A stretch of DNA of 64,000 bases from Massilia brevitalea. Lineage in GTDB: Bacteria > Pseudomonadota > Gammaproteobacteria > Burkholderiales > Burkholderiaceae_D. The stretch's first letter is position 1, and each line of letters opens with the position of its first letter. Shown one piece after another: positions 29,753-40,093 of the stretch. The notes under the pieces were generated by a model that saw only the letters and a program-made list of their open reading frames with translations, was not told the origin of the DNA and made no database searches. The position numbers and the translations under genes were made by a program. Where the stretch lies: assembly GCF_030711405.1 (NCBI RefSeq), contig NZ_JAULSI010000001.1, positions 1-64,000 on the forward strand, given 5' to 3'.

Positions 29753-31084
29753 TCAAGCCTGGTTCGGCGCCTTGTCCGTCACCGCCAGCGTCAGCACCGC
29801 GGCCACCAGCATGCACACGCCGCCCAGCACCAGCGTCTGCACCGTATGCCCACCGAAAAACGCGCGCGTCACATACCCGAGCAGCAGCCCGCTGACGATC
29901 TGCGGAATCACCACGAAGAAGTTGAACAGGCCCATGAAGTAACCCATGCGCTTGGCCGGCAGCGAGCCCGCCAAAATCGCATACGGCATGGTGAGAATGG
30001 ACGCCCAGGCGATGCCGACACCCACCATCGGCAGCATCAGCATCTCTTTCGAGTCAATCAGCGCAATGCTGGCCAGGCTCAGGCCACCGATGGCCAGGCA
30101 CACGAAGTGCACCATCTTGCGGCTGGTGGCGCGGGCAAAGATCGGCAGGATGAAGGCGGCCAGCGCCGACACGCCGCTGTACACCGCGAACATGATGCCG
30201 ACCTGGTTGCCGGCTTCCTGGAAGGCGGCCGACTGCGCATCGCGCGTGCCCCACACCGCATCGGCAATCGCGCTGCCGGTGTAGATCCACATCGCGAACA
30301 GCGCAATCCAGGTGAAGAACTGCACAAAGGCCAGCTGCACCATGGTCTTCGGCATCTGGCCGAAGCCGCCGACGATCTCGGTCAGCGCCGTGCCGATGTG
30401 GCGCGCCTGCTTGCGCTCGTGCTGGAAGCTGGCCAGGTCGGGCGGCGGCAGTTCGTCGGCGGTGAACACGGTCCAGCTCACGGCCACCATGAAGACCACC
30501 GCGCCGGCATAGAAGGAATAGCGCACGGTGTCGGGGATCATGCCGTCGACCGGCACGTTCGACACGCCGAAGTGGGTGAAGATGGCCGGCAGCAGCGAGG
30601 CGATCACCGCGCCGCAGCCGATGAAGAAGGTCTGCATCGCGTAGCCCGCGGTCTGCTGGGTCGGGTCGAGCTTGTCGCCGACAAAGGCGCGGAACGGCTC
30701 CATCGACACGTTGATCGCGGCGTCCATCATCCACAGCACGGCCACGGCCATCCACAGCGCCGAGGAATTCGGCATCAGGAACAGGGCAATCGCCGCCAGG
30801 AAGGCGCCGATGAAGAAGAAGGGACGGCGCCGCCCCCATTTCGGGTGCCAGGTATTGTCGCTCATGTAGCCGATCACCGGCTGCACCAGCAGGCCGGTAA
30901 CGGGGGCCGCGAGCCAGAACAGCGCCAGGTCGTCGGGATTCGCGCCCAGGGTCGAGAAGATGCGGCTGGTGTTCGAGTTCTGCAGCGCGAAGCCGAACTG
31001 GATGCCGAAGAAGCCGAAGCTCATGTTCCACAGCTGCCAGAACGACAGGCGCGGCTTCTTGAGCGCGTTGGTGTGCATGTCCAT
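29753..31084 (-). CDS. MFS sugar transporter, SLC45/GPH-like (maltose or maltodextrin candidate)
   Basis: The 443-residue inner-membrane protein has about 12 hydrophobic segments. It carries SLC45-like sucrose/maltose transporter motifs: YMSDNTWHPKWGRRRPFFFIG after helix 2 and KRMGYFMGLFNFFVV in the C-terminal half. Such proteins import disaccharides with protons. Start 31084 (MDMHTN) is taken because GGGGAC precedes it; ATG at 31108 is an alternative adding 8 residues. It is divergent from a paralogue at 31371, and two operator-like 15-mers lie between them. In this locus maltose or short maltodextrins are the likely cargo, by context only. Confidence 0.87.
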   Translation of the reverse strand: MDMHTNALKKPRLSFWQLWNMSFGFFGIQFGFALQNSNTSRIFSTLGANPDDLALFWLAAPVTGLLVQPVIGYMSDNTWHPKWGRRRPFFFIGAFLAAIALFLMPNSSALWMAVAVLWMMDAAINVSMEPFRAFVGDKLDPTQQTAGYAMQTFFIGCGAVIASLLPAIFTHFGVSNVPVDGMIPDTVRYSFYAGAVVFMVAVSWTVFTADELPPPDLASFQHERKQARHIGTALTEIVGGFGQMPKTMVQLAFVQFFTWIALFAMWIYTGSAIADAVWGTRDAQSAAFQEAGNQVGIMFAVYSGVSALAAFILPIFARATSRKMVHFVCLAIGGLSLASIALIDSKEMLMLPMVGVGIAWASILTMPYAILAGSLPAKRMGYFMGLFNFFVVIPQIVSGLLLGYVTRAFFGGHTVQTLVLGGVCMLVAAVLTLAVTDKAPNQA

Positions 31085-31241
31085 CGATGTCCCCAAGCGG
31101 CCCGGCATTCACACCGGGCTCTCTGTATGTGGCAAACGCCGCGCCATGGGCCTGTACCGCTTCGTCAGTGCGGCGGGTGGTTGGTGGCGGGGAGCGTTCC
31201 CGTCCGGGAGGCCGGGTGGACGGGCTGGTTGCAGGATAATT

Positions 31242-31256
31242 TGTAGCAAAATAACA
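31242..31256. promoter_or_regulatory. Operator-like 15-mer TGTAGCAAAATAACA
   Basis: This is one of a set of related 15-mers with a TGTA start and a one-base centre. It lies between the two divergent SLC45-like transporter genes. It matches the site at 31329 in 13 of 15 positions. A dimeric regulator is inferred. Confidence 0.6.
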
Positions 31257-31328
31257 TGGTGTTTTCCGAGTGTCAATCACGCGGCGACATAGTAGAATCG
31301 GCAAGTCCGCTGCCCGGCAGTGGCATTT

Positions 31329-31343
31329 TGTAGTCAAATAACA
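31329..31343. promoter_or_regulatory. Operator-like 15-mer TGTAGTCAAATAACA
   Basis: It lies 28 bp upstream of the plus-strand transporter start. Its left arm TGTAGTC is identical to that of the perfect palindrome at 39726 in front of the TonB receptor and glycosidase operon. This links the two transporter genes with that locus as a possible regulon. Confidence 0.65.
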
Positions 31344-31370
31344 CAATAGATCACAAAGCAAGGAGACACC

Positions 31371-32663
31371 ATGCTCGACATGCAGCGCCGGCTGAGCAAT
31401 CCATTCTATGCCTTGACCAGCTTGCCGGCCACGGCCATGGGCTTTGCCCTGTGCATCCAGATTTCCGCGCTCAGCTGGCTGCTGAGCACCAAGTACCACC
31501 TTGACATCCACGAGATCGGCATCGTCTGGGCCGCCGGCCCGCTGGCCGGCATCCTGGGGCAAGTCATCATCGGCTTCATCAGCGACAAGACCTGGTTCTG
31601 GGGCGGGCGGCGCCGGCCCTTCATCCTGATCGGCGGCACCCTGGCCGCGCTGTCGGTGTTCCTGCTGCCGCGCATCGAGATGGTGGCCGATCTGCTCGGC
31701 GTGACCAACCTGCTGGTGATTGCCGTGATCGTGGCGCTGACGCTGGATTTGTCGATCAACATCAGCTTCAACCCGACCCGTTCGATCATCGCCGACGTCA
31801 CGCCGGAAGGCGATGCCCGCACGCGCGGCTACACCTGGATGCAGACCATTTCCGGCTTCTGGGGCGTGACGGCTTACCTGATCGGCGCCTACATCGACAA
31901 CTACGCGCTCATTTCGGTGGGCGTGGTGATCGTGCTGCTGTTCTCGGTGCTGCCGGTGTTCCTGATCAAGGAGCCGCGCGACCTGGCGCCCGAGACTACC
32001 GCGTCCGCTGCCATCGCTGCCGGTTCCACCAGCACCGACTGGCCGCAACTGTGGAAACTGTGGACCGCGCACGCCTTCAGCTGGTTCGGCGTGCAGGCCA
32101 TGTTCGTGTACATCATCGCCTTCATCCAGCAACACGTGGTAGCGCCTGGCGCGACCGTTGCCGAATCGGCGGCGCAGTCCGGCCACCTGATCGCGATTTC
32201 GTTCGCCATCATGAACGTGGTCGGCTTCCTGCTGCCGGCGCTGGTGCTGGCGCCGCTCGGCGCGCGCATCGGCCGCGTGCGCACGCAGGCGGCGTGCATC
32301 GGGATCATGGCGGCGGCCTACTTCGGCATTGCGCTGTTCGCGCGCTCGCCGGCGTCGCTGTATGTGCTGATGGCTGTGGTGGGGATCGGCTGGGCGGCGG
32401 TGGTCAGCCTGCCGTTTGCGATCATGAGCGAAAAGGTCGACAAGCGCCGCATGGGTTACTTCATGGGCCTGTTCAATCTGTCGGTGGTGTTGCCGCAGCT
32501 GGCGACCACGGTGGTCGGCTACGTATTGAAGGACGCGGCGGACAAGAGTGTCCTGTTCCTGATTTGCGGCGGGTGCCTGGCAGTGTCGAGCGTGCTGTGG
32601 CTGCTGGTAAAAGATGGCGCGCCAGTGTCAACGGCCAAGCCGGCGTTGGCAACGGCGCATTAA
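31371..32663 (+). CDS. MFS sugar transporter, SLC45/GPH-like, second paralogue
   Basis: The 430-residue inner-membrane protein resembles the divergent transporter. Motifs GFISDKTWFWGGRRRPFILIG (loop 2-3) and KRRMGYFMGLFNLSVV are both present, with about 12 membrane segments. An AAGGAG sits 6 nt before the start. The two proteins are clearly related yet differ over most of their length, so this is an old duplication rather than a recent one. They may divide maltose and longer dextrins between them. A TGTAGTC-type operator at 31329 lies in the 5' region. REP-like palindromes follow the stop. Confidence 0.87.
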   Translation: MLDMQRRLSNPFYALTSLPATAMGFALCIQISALSWLLSTKYHLDIHEIGIVWAAGPLAGILGQVIIGFISDKTWFWGGRRRPFILIGGTLAALSVFLLPRIEMVADLLGVTNLLVIAVIVALTLDLSINISFNPTRSIIADVTPEGDARTRGYTWMQTISGFWGVTAYLIGAYIDNYALISVGVVIVLLFSVLPVFLIKEPRDLAPETTASAAIAAGSTSTDWPQLWKLWTAHAFSWFGVQAMFVYIIAFIQQHVVAPGATVAESAAQSGHLIAISFAIMNVVGFLLPALVLAPLGARIGRVRTQAACIGIMAAAYFGIALFARSPASLYVLMAVVGIGWAAVVSLPFAIMSEKVDKRRMGYFMGLFNLSVVLPQLATTVVGYVLKDAADKSVLFLICGGCLAVSSVLWLLVKDGAPVSTAKPALATAH

Positions 32664-32706
32664 CGCCATCGCGTTGCCGCGGCCCGGCAGATACCCGGGC
32701 GCATCA

Positions 32707-32987
32707 CGTAGGGTGGGCACTCCGTGCCCACGCGGAACGACGCGTCAACGCGACCCGGCAACAACCCGGGCCGCAATCACATGGCAGAGCATCAAAGAGC
32801 ACATCGTCAGCGCAACGATGATGGCGAACGCCGCGGAGCGAGTCATCGCGGCAGCGGACTCGCGGACGAACACGTACCGCGTGGGCACGGAGTGCCCACC
32901 CTACGGCTCACGTTCCAGGCACGAATAACGTATCGTCTACGCCGGCGTTAGCCGAACGCGTGGACGGCAACGCCGTCCACCCTACCC
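32707..32987. repeat. Cluster of three REP-like palindromes
   Basis: The 346-bp gap 32664-33009 has no convincing gene. It holds copies at about 32707-32735 (CGTAGGGTGGGCAC/GTGCCCACGCGG), 32876-32905 (ACCGCGTGGGCAC/GTGCCCACCCTACGG) and 32955-32987 (ACGCGTGGACGGC/GCCGTCCACCCTAC). The first two are head-to-head. It is the densest REP cluster in the window. Confidence 0.8.
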
Positions 32988-33009
32988 CATTGCGGCAACG
33001 CCGCAACAC

Positions 33010-34839
<1,830 letters not shown>

Positions 34840-34930
34840 GGATGACTTTCGAAAAACGATACTAAACCGCCAGTTTACTCCCTCGCTGGGAACGGGCGGG
34901 CACAATTTGAAAAACCGGGAAACAATGACG

Positions 34931-34961
34931 AAAAAGCCCCGTGCGCCTTGCGCAAGGGGCT
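34931..34961 (-). terminator. Rho-independent terminator after the halogenase
   Basis: On the minus strand an AGCCCC/GGGGCT stem with an inner TGCGC/GCGCA pairing is followed by a run of five T. It sits about 35 bp downstream of the halogenase stop. Confidence 0.75.
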
Positions 34962-34993
34962 GCATACAAAACTGGTCGCCGGCAGGCGAAAAA

Positions 34994-36505
34994 CTACATC
35001 TTCGGCGCCGCGCAATGACGCGCGATGTACTCCTCGTGGGTCGGCATCACGCTCACGCATTTGGCGATCACGCCGCGCACGCTGTCGAGGTAGTCGGCGA
35101 TATCGGCCTCCGACTGCACGTCAACCAGTGGATTATACGCGTTCACCGGCATGTTCTGCCCTTCGAATACCTGGATCCAGCCGACTTCCGAGAACAGCTC
35201 GTTGTCCACGCGCACCACCTTGCCGCGCGCGCGGTACAAATCCATCTTCTGGCGCAGGGTATCCGGGATGGCCATGTTGGCGCACGCGAGCCAGTACGGC
35301 GAGTCGGTGCGCTGGTTCAGGTGGTAGTGCAGCACGATGAAGTCGCGGATGCGCTCGTACTCGAAGCGCGACTGGCGGTTGAACTCGGCGCGCTCCACGT
35401 CCTGGAAGCCGCGGTCCGGGAAGAACTCGATCAGGCGAGAAATCGCCGACTGGATCAGGTGGATGCTGGTCGACTCGATCGGCTCGAGGAAGCCGCCGGC
35501 CAGGCCGATGGCCACCACGTTGCGGTTCCAGGCCTGCTTGCGCATCCCGGTCTGGAACTTGATCAGGCGCGGGTCGGCCAGCGCCGGCGCATCCAGGTTC
35601 GCCAGCAGCGTGGCCGCGGCTTCGTCGTCGCTGATGTAGCGGCTGCAGTACACGTGGCCGTTGCCGGTGCGGTGCTGCAGCGGGATGCGCCACTGCCAGC
35701 CCGATTGATGCGCGGTGGCGCGCGTGAACGGCGTCATGGTCTTCACCGATTCGCAAGGCACGGCCAGCGCGCGGTCGGCCGGCAGCCAGCCGCTCCAGTC
35801 TTCGTAGCCGGTCTGCAGCGTCTGCTCGATCAGCAGGCCGCGGAAGCCCGAGCAGTCGATGAACAAATCGCCGGCGACCTGCGTGCCGTTTTCCAGTTCC
35901 ACCGCGTCGATGTAGCCGTCGCCGGGGCGCTGGGTGGCGCGCACGATCTTGCCCTCCACCCGCGTCACGCCGCGCGACTCCGAGAGTTTACGCAGGTAGC
36001 GCGCATACAGGCTGGCGTCGAAGTGGTAGGCGTAGGCGATGTCGGCCAGCGGCGAATTCGGCACGTCGTGCCGGGCCGGCATGAACTTGCCGGCTTTCGC
36101 CGCCATGCGCGTGATCGAATATTCCTCCAGCGGCGCCGCCTTGCCGAGCGCGCGCATCTTGCTCCAGTACTGCTCGAAGGGCACGGTGGCCAGGTCCTGG
36201 CCCAGGCGCCCGAAGCCGTGCATGTAGCGCTCGCCCTTGCGGCCCCAGTTCACGAACTCGACGCCGAGCTTGAAGCTGCCCTGGGTGGCGCGCATGAACT
36301 CGGCCTCGTCGATGCCGAGCACGCGGTTGAAGCGCTGGATCATCGGGATGGTCGCTTCGCCGACGCCGACGATGCCGATTTCGTCGGATTCGACCAGGCG
36401 GATGTTGTAGCGGCCGTTCAGGATGGTGGCCAGTGCTGCTGCCGTCATCCAGCCGGCGGTGCCGCCGCCGACGATGACGATGTCCTTGATGGGTACGTTC
36501 TGCAT
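34994..36505 (-). CDS. Flavin-dependent tryptophan-halogenase-like enzyme
   Basis: The 503-residue protein matches FAD-dependent halogenases. It has the FAD motif GGGTAGW (13-19), the catalytic Lys at position 79 (GSFKLG), the WxWxIP halogenase motif (GWQWRIP) and Glu344 in EPIESTSIHL, which aligns with the active-site Glu of tryptophan halogenases. All key residues are therefore kept, so it should halogenate an electron-rich aromatic using a separate flavin reductase, which is not encoded nearby. It lies downstream of a large TonB receptor, separated from it by a strong terminator. In Xanthomonas and Caulobacter relatives, halogenase-like genes often accompany such receptors in carbohydrate loci, without a clear known function. 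The natural substrate is unknown. Confidence 0.88.
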   Translation of the reverse strand: MQNVPIKDIVIVGGGTAGWMTAAALATILNGRYNIRLVESDEIGIVGVGEATIPMIQRFNRVLGIDEAEFMRATQGSFKLGVEFVNWGRKGERYMHGFGRLGQDLATVPFEQYWSKMRALGKAAPLEEYSITRMAAKAGKFMPARHDVPNSPLADIAYAYHFDASLYARYLRKLSESRGVTRVEGKIVRATQRPGDGYIDAVELENGTQVAGDLFIDCSGFRGLLIEQTLQTGYEDWSGWLPADRALAVPCESVKTMTPFTRATAHQSGWQWRIPLQHRTGNGHVYCSRYISDDEAAATLLANLDAPALADPRLIKFQTGMRKQAWNRNVVAIGLAGGFLEPIESTSIHLIQSAISRLIEFFPDRGFQDVERAEFNRQSRFEYERIRDFIVLHYHLNQRTDSPYWLACANMAIPDTLRQKMDLYRARGKVVRVDNELFSEVGWIQVFEGQNMPVNAYNPLVDVQSEADIADYLDSVRGVIAKCVSVMPTHEEYIARHCAAPKM

Positions 36506-36523
36506 GGTGGTTTCGCTCAGGTC

Positions 36524-36565
36524 AAAAAAACGACCCCTGGCAGGCGGGAGCCCGGCAGGGGTCGT
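36524..36565 (-). terminator. Strong rho-independent terminator between TonB receptor and halogenase
   Basis: A perfect 10-bp stem (ACGACCCCTG/CAGGGGTCGT, 36530-36539 and 36556-36565) is followed on the minus strand by seven T. It lies 24 bp past the TonB receptor stop and 19 bp before the halogenase start. The halogenase would be transcribed only by read-through or by its own promoter, for which there is little room. Confidence 0.9.
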
Positions 36566-36589
36566 TACTGTACCGCTTTTTACGCCGGC

Positions 36590-39496
36590 TTAGAACTTGT
36601 AGCTGGCGCCGAAGTGGTAGGTACGGCCGTAGTCGACGCGGTTGGTCGGGTTGTTTTCGTCGTCGGTGTATTCCAGGAACGGTTCGTTGTTCATGTTCTG
36701 CGCCTGGACGAACAGGCTCGTGCCCTTCAGCCAGCCGCTCTGGATTTCGTACGACGCCTGCAGGTCGACGATGGTCTCACCCTTGATGAAGGTCAGCTGG
36801 GTGTTGTCCTGGTAGTCCGACACCTGGCCCAGGAAGTTCGAGCGCTTGCGTGCAGCGGCAGCAACCTGGAAGCCATTCTTCTCGTAGTACAGGCGCAGGT
36901 TCGACACTTTGCGCGACAGGCCAGGCAGCGGAATGCTGATGGCGCTGCCGGTCACGTTGGCGAAGCCGTCGCGCGGCAGTTCGACGCTGCTCTTGGTGTC
37001 CGAGTGATTCACCAGCACGCCGAAGCCATCCAGGTAAGGAGTCAGCATCGAGAACGGCAGGTTGACTGCCAGCTCGTAGCCCTTGATGTTACCTCCGCTG
37101 CCGTTCTGCGGCTGGGTGAAGCGGCCGATCGTCGAACCGCCCTCAGGCAGCGTGGTTTCCGGCGAAATCGTCGAGGCGAAATCGTAGTCGCGCGCAGTCC
37201 GCAAGATGTAGGTGTCGAGCTTCTTGTAGAACAGCGCGGCGCTGACATAACCCTTGTTGCCGAAGTACTTCTCGTACGACAGGTCGAACGCCTTGGCGCG
37301 GAATGGCTTGAGCAGTGGGTTGCCGCCGCTGCTGGTCAGGACCGACACACCCTGCTGGTTGCTGAGCGTGACGTTCTGGCCGGCGCGCAGGTCATCCAGG
37401 TTGGCACGCGATACCACCTTGGCCAGGCCGAAACGCAGCAGCTGGTCGTTCTTCAGGTCGAACGACAGGTTCAGGCTAGGCAGGACGTCCCAGTACTTGT
37501 CGCCGTCGGTCACGCGCACGCCCGGGCAGCCCGAAGGGGTATTGCCCACGCAATTGCCGCTGTCGACCTGGTAACCGCCGCCGGTCTGGTCCGTGTGGAT
37601 TGCCTGGACACCGACGTTACCGCGGTAGGACAGGCCGAACATCTCGCCATCCAGGTCGCCCATGACGTAGGCGGTGGAGATACGCTCCTTGACGTCCCAC
37701 CACTTGTTCAGGATGTCGGCGTCGACCTTCGGCGCCAGTTCGTAGACCGTGCCGAGCGCGCCGCGCGGATCCCACGACACGACGTTGAAGCCCGAAGCAC
37801 CAGCCGGAGCAACAGCGCTGCCCGGCACCTGTGCGGAACCGTTCGGATCGCCGCCGATGATCATCAGGCGGCCATCCTGGCCGGTACGCTCCTTGTCGCG
37901 CGCGGTGAAGTTGAAGCCGTAGGTGGTGGCGATCACCGGACCCCATTCGACGTTCTTCTTGGCGTTCAGGCGGATCGCCTTGACTTCGTCCTCGACGTAG
38001 GGCTGGCCGAGGTAGCCGGCCTGCGGCGAGATTCCGTTGGCGAGGCTCGACGACCAACCCATGGTATCGGTCAGGCTGATGACGTTGCGGTCGGCGTAGT
38101 TCAGGCCCGGGGTGTACTTCACTTCGGTGACGTTGGCGCCATTGAAGCCGGTGTAGCTCAGGGTATCCTGCTGGCCAGGCAGGGTGCCGGCGGTGGTTTC
38201 GTAGCGCGAGCCCAGCTTGGTGGCTTTCGACCAGGTCAGGTCGGCCATCGTGGTCCAGTCGCCGAAGCGCAGTTCGTTGTTCCAGCCGACCGTCTTCAGG
38301 TCGTCTTTCGCGCCTTCGTAGTGATTACGGACAACACCTTTCCAGTTGATGAGGGTGCCGCTGGTGGCGACGCCGTTGGAAATCGTGGCGTTGGTCAGCT
38401 CGTGCACGCGCTCGTAGAAGCCGTTGCCGTTGCCGGCCACACCGGCTTCGAAGCCGGTTTTCTTCAGGCCGGTCTCACCAGCCGAGTAGAAGATGTCGAC
38501 GGTCGACTTGAAGTTCTTGTTCGGACGGTATTGCAGCGAGGCGAAGGCGCCGTCGCGCTCGTGGCTGTTCTGTTCGGTGTCGTAGCCGAAGCCGTTCGGC
38601 ACCTTGACGGCAACCGGGACGTCGGAGCCAGGCACTCTCACCGTATCGGCAACGCCCCAGGAATTGAACTTCGACTGGCCGCCGCCCATTTCTTCGTAGC
38701 GGGTGAAGCCCATGGCCACGCCGATGGTGCGGTTCGCGAACTGGTCGATGTACGACAGGGTGTAGCGCTTGCCATCGCCTTCCGGCAGGCCGTCGCGCTG
38801 TTTCACGCCCAGCTGGCTCTTCTTGTAGCTGACGGCGACGGTGCGCTTGCCGAAGTCCAGCGGCTGCACGGTGCGCAGGTCGATGGTCGCGGCCAGGCCC
38901 TGGCCGATGACGCTCGCGTCCGGGGTCTTGTAGATGACGACGGAACCCATCAGTTCTGCCGGGAACAGATCGAACTCGGGCGAACGGGCGTTGCCGGTCG
39001 AGGCCATTTCGCGGCCGTTCAGCAGAGTGCCGTTGAAGCTTGGCGCCAGGCCGCGCACCGAGATGTCGGAGGCCTTGCCCGAAGTACGGCCGCGCTGGGC
39101 CGACACGCCCGGCAGGCGTGCGATCGAATCGGCGACGCTCTGGTCCGGCAGCTTGCCGATGTCTTCGGCCGAAATCGCTTCGACGATCGACGTGGAATTC
39201 TTCTTGATCGAAATCGCCGCTTCGATACCGCGGCGGATACCGGTAACGCGGACGGTCGAGACAGGGGTCGTGGTGGTGCTGACGGTCGCGTCTTCCGCTG
39301 GCGGCAGCGCGCTGTTCGGCGTGTTGTTGGTGGTGTCGGTGGTGGCTGGCGGCGCTGCCGGGGCAGTTTGCTGTTCCTGGGCGAAGGCGCTACCGGCCAG
39401 TGCCATCAGGAAAACGGTGCAGCCGGCCGCGACTGGGCTCAGCGGAAATGCAAGGCCTGCCGTGTTCGCAGCGCGCTTGTTTGCGAATTTGTTCAT
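36590..39496 (-). CDS. Large TonB-dependent receptor, Xanthomonas/Caulobacter type (maltodextrin candidate)
   Basis: The 968-residue outer-membrane protein has a signal peptide (cleavage near GSAFAQEQ), a Thr/Pro-rich spacer, a TonB box region near STVRVTGIRRG and a plug domain (about 90-230). The long barrel ends in aromatic YKF. The plug motifs IVEAISAEDIGKLPDQSVAD and GLAPSFNGTLLNGREMAS mark the TonB-Xanth-Caul family, whose members import oligosaccharides. Start 39496 has GAGGGG 6 nt upstream; the longer frame lacks a signal peptide at its N terminus. It is divergent from three glycosidase genes, and TGTAGTC-type 15-mers lie in the 600-bp gap between. Maltodextrin import is inferred from context. 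Confidence 0.9.
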   Translation of the reverse strand: MNKFANKRAANTAGLAFPLSPVAAGCTVFLMALAGSAFAQEQQTAPAAPPATTDTTNNTPNSALPPAEDATVSTTTTPVSTVRVTGIRRGIEAAISIKKNSTSIVEAISAEDIGKLPDQSVADSIARLPGVSAQRGRTSGKASDISVRGLAPSFNGTLLNGREMASTGNARSPEFDLFPAELMGSVVIYKTPDASVIGQGLAATIDLRTVQPLDFGKRTVAVSYKKSQLGVKQRDGLPEGDGKRYTLSYIDQFANRTIGVAMGFTRYEEMGGGQSKFNSWGVADTVRVPGSDVPVAVKVPNGFGYDTEQNSHERDGAFASLQYRPNKNFKSTVDIFYSAGETGLKKTGFEAGVAGNGNGFYERVHELTNATISNGVATSGTLINWKGVVRNHYEGAKDDLKTVGWNNELRFGDWTTMADLTWSKATKLGSRYETTAGTLPGQQDTLSYTGFNGANVTEVKYTPGLNYADRNVISLTDTMGWSSSLANGISPQAGYLGQPYVEDEVKAIRLNAKKNVEWGPVIATTYGFNFTARDKERTGQDGRLMIIGGDPNGSAQVPGSAVAPAGASGFNVVSWDPRGALGTVYELAPKVDADILNKWWDVKERISTAYVMGDLDGEMFGLSYRGNVGVQAIHTDQTGGGYQVDSGNCVGNTPSGCPGVRVTDGDKYWDVLPSLNLSFDLKNDQLLRFGLAKVVSRANLDDLRAGQNVTLSNQQGVSVLTSSGGNPLLKPFRAKAFDLSYEKYFGNKGYVSAALFYKKLDTYILRTARDYDFASTISPETTLPEGGSTIGRFTQPQNGSGGNIKGYELAVNLPFSMLTPYLDGFGVLVNHSDTKSSVELPRDGFANVTGSAISIPLPGLSRKVSNLRLYYEKNGFQVAAAARKRSNFLGQVSDYQDNTQLTFIKGETIVDLQASYEIQSGWLKGTSLFVQAQNMNNEPFLEYTDDENNPTNRVDYGRTYHFGASYKF

Positions 39497-39725
39497 TTGT
39501 CCCCTCGATAAACTATGTAATTTCCCGGAAACAGCTGGAGAGCCACGGCACGGGATCCACTTCCAACGTCTTTTTAGACGTTCTGGCAACAATTCTGTAT
39601 TAAAACTAGATGCACTGTCAACGGGAGTTGCTCGCCACTACGCGATTCCGTAGCGTATGTTGCTATTGTATAGAATGAACAACAGAAGGCGTTGTATTCC
39701 AGCTACAGAGTGTGCTCAGTACGTG

Positions 39726-39740
39726 TGTAGTCGGACTACA
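39726..39740. promoter_or_regulatory. Operator-like perfect palindrome TGTAGTCGGACTACA
   Basis: Exact 7-bp arms with a one-base centre lie in the TonB/glycosidase control region. This is the best example of the family also found at 31242, 31329 and 40005. Weaker variants sharing AACTAGA occur at 39596-39610 and 39894-39908. The rest of the 39497-40093 gap is lower in GC and has no convincing gene. Confidence 0.75.
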
Positions 39741-39920
39741 AATTCGTATCTTTTCACCAAGCCGGTGTGGAAATGCACTATTGCGGTGCATTTCTGAGTG
39801 GGATCTTCAAAATGGCTGCCAAAACCGGACCGTGCTGCGCAGGCTTCGTCAACTGCACATTTGCCTTCGTCCGGCCCAGGCTTTTTGCTTGTATGTACCT
39901 AAACTAGATACTCATCTGCG

Positions 39921-39949
39921 TTGTCGTCTGCACATCGCTATAGTATGCT
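39921..39949 (+). promoter_or_regulatory. Possible sigma-70 promoter for the glycosidase operon
   Basis: TTGTCG (39921-39926) and TATGCT (39944-39949) are separated by 17 nt. A weak operator variant abuts the -35, and the good site at 40005-40019 lies downstream of the expected start, a position suited to repression. Motif match only. Confidence 0.4.
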
Positions 39950-40004
39950 TGCCCTAATAATAGAGAGACAACCGGCCGCTCTCCGCGTGCCCGGCCCAAT
40001 ACTG

Positions 40005-40019
40005 TGTAGCCAAACTACT
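40005..40019. promoter_or_regulatory. Operator-like 15-mer TGTAGCCAAACTACT
   Basis: The arms TGTAG and CTACT are near complements around the same one-base centre as the 39726 site. It is 75 bp upstream of the first glycosidase start. Confidence 0.6.
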
Positions 40020-40093
40020 ACCTCATCCGCTCGCATCGGATACAAGCCCCCCAGCGCGCTCGCGCGCTCTTCCCTTCATTTACCAGGTCCGCC

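Noticed and set aside
39712-39957. 81-codon frame in the TonB/glycosidase control region
   Set aside because: Cysteine-rich random-looking product, no ribosome site, overlaps an operator palindrome.
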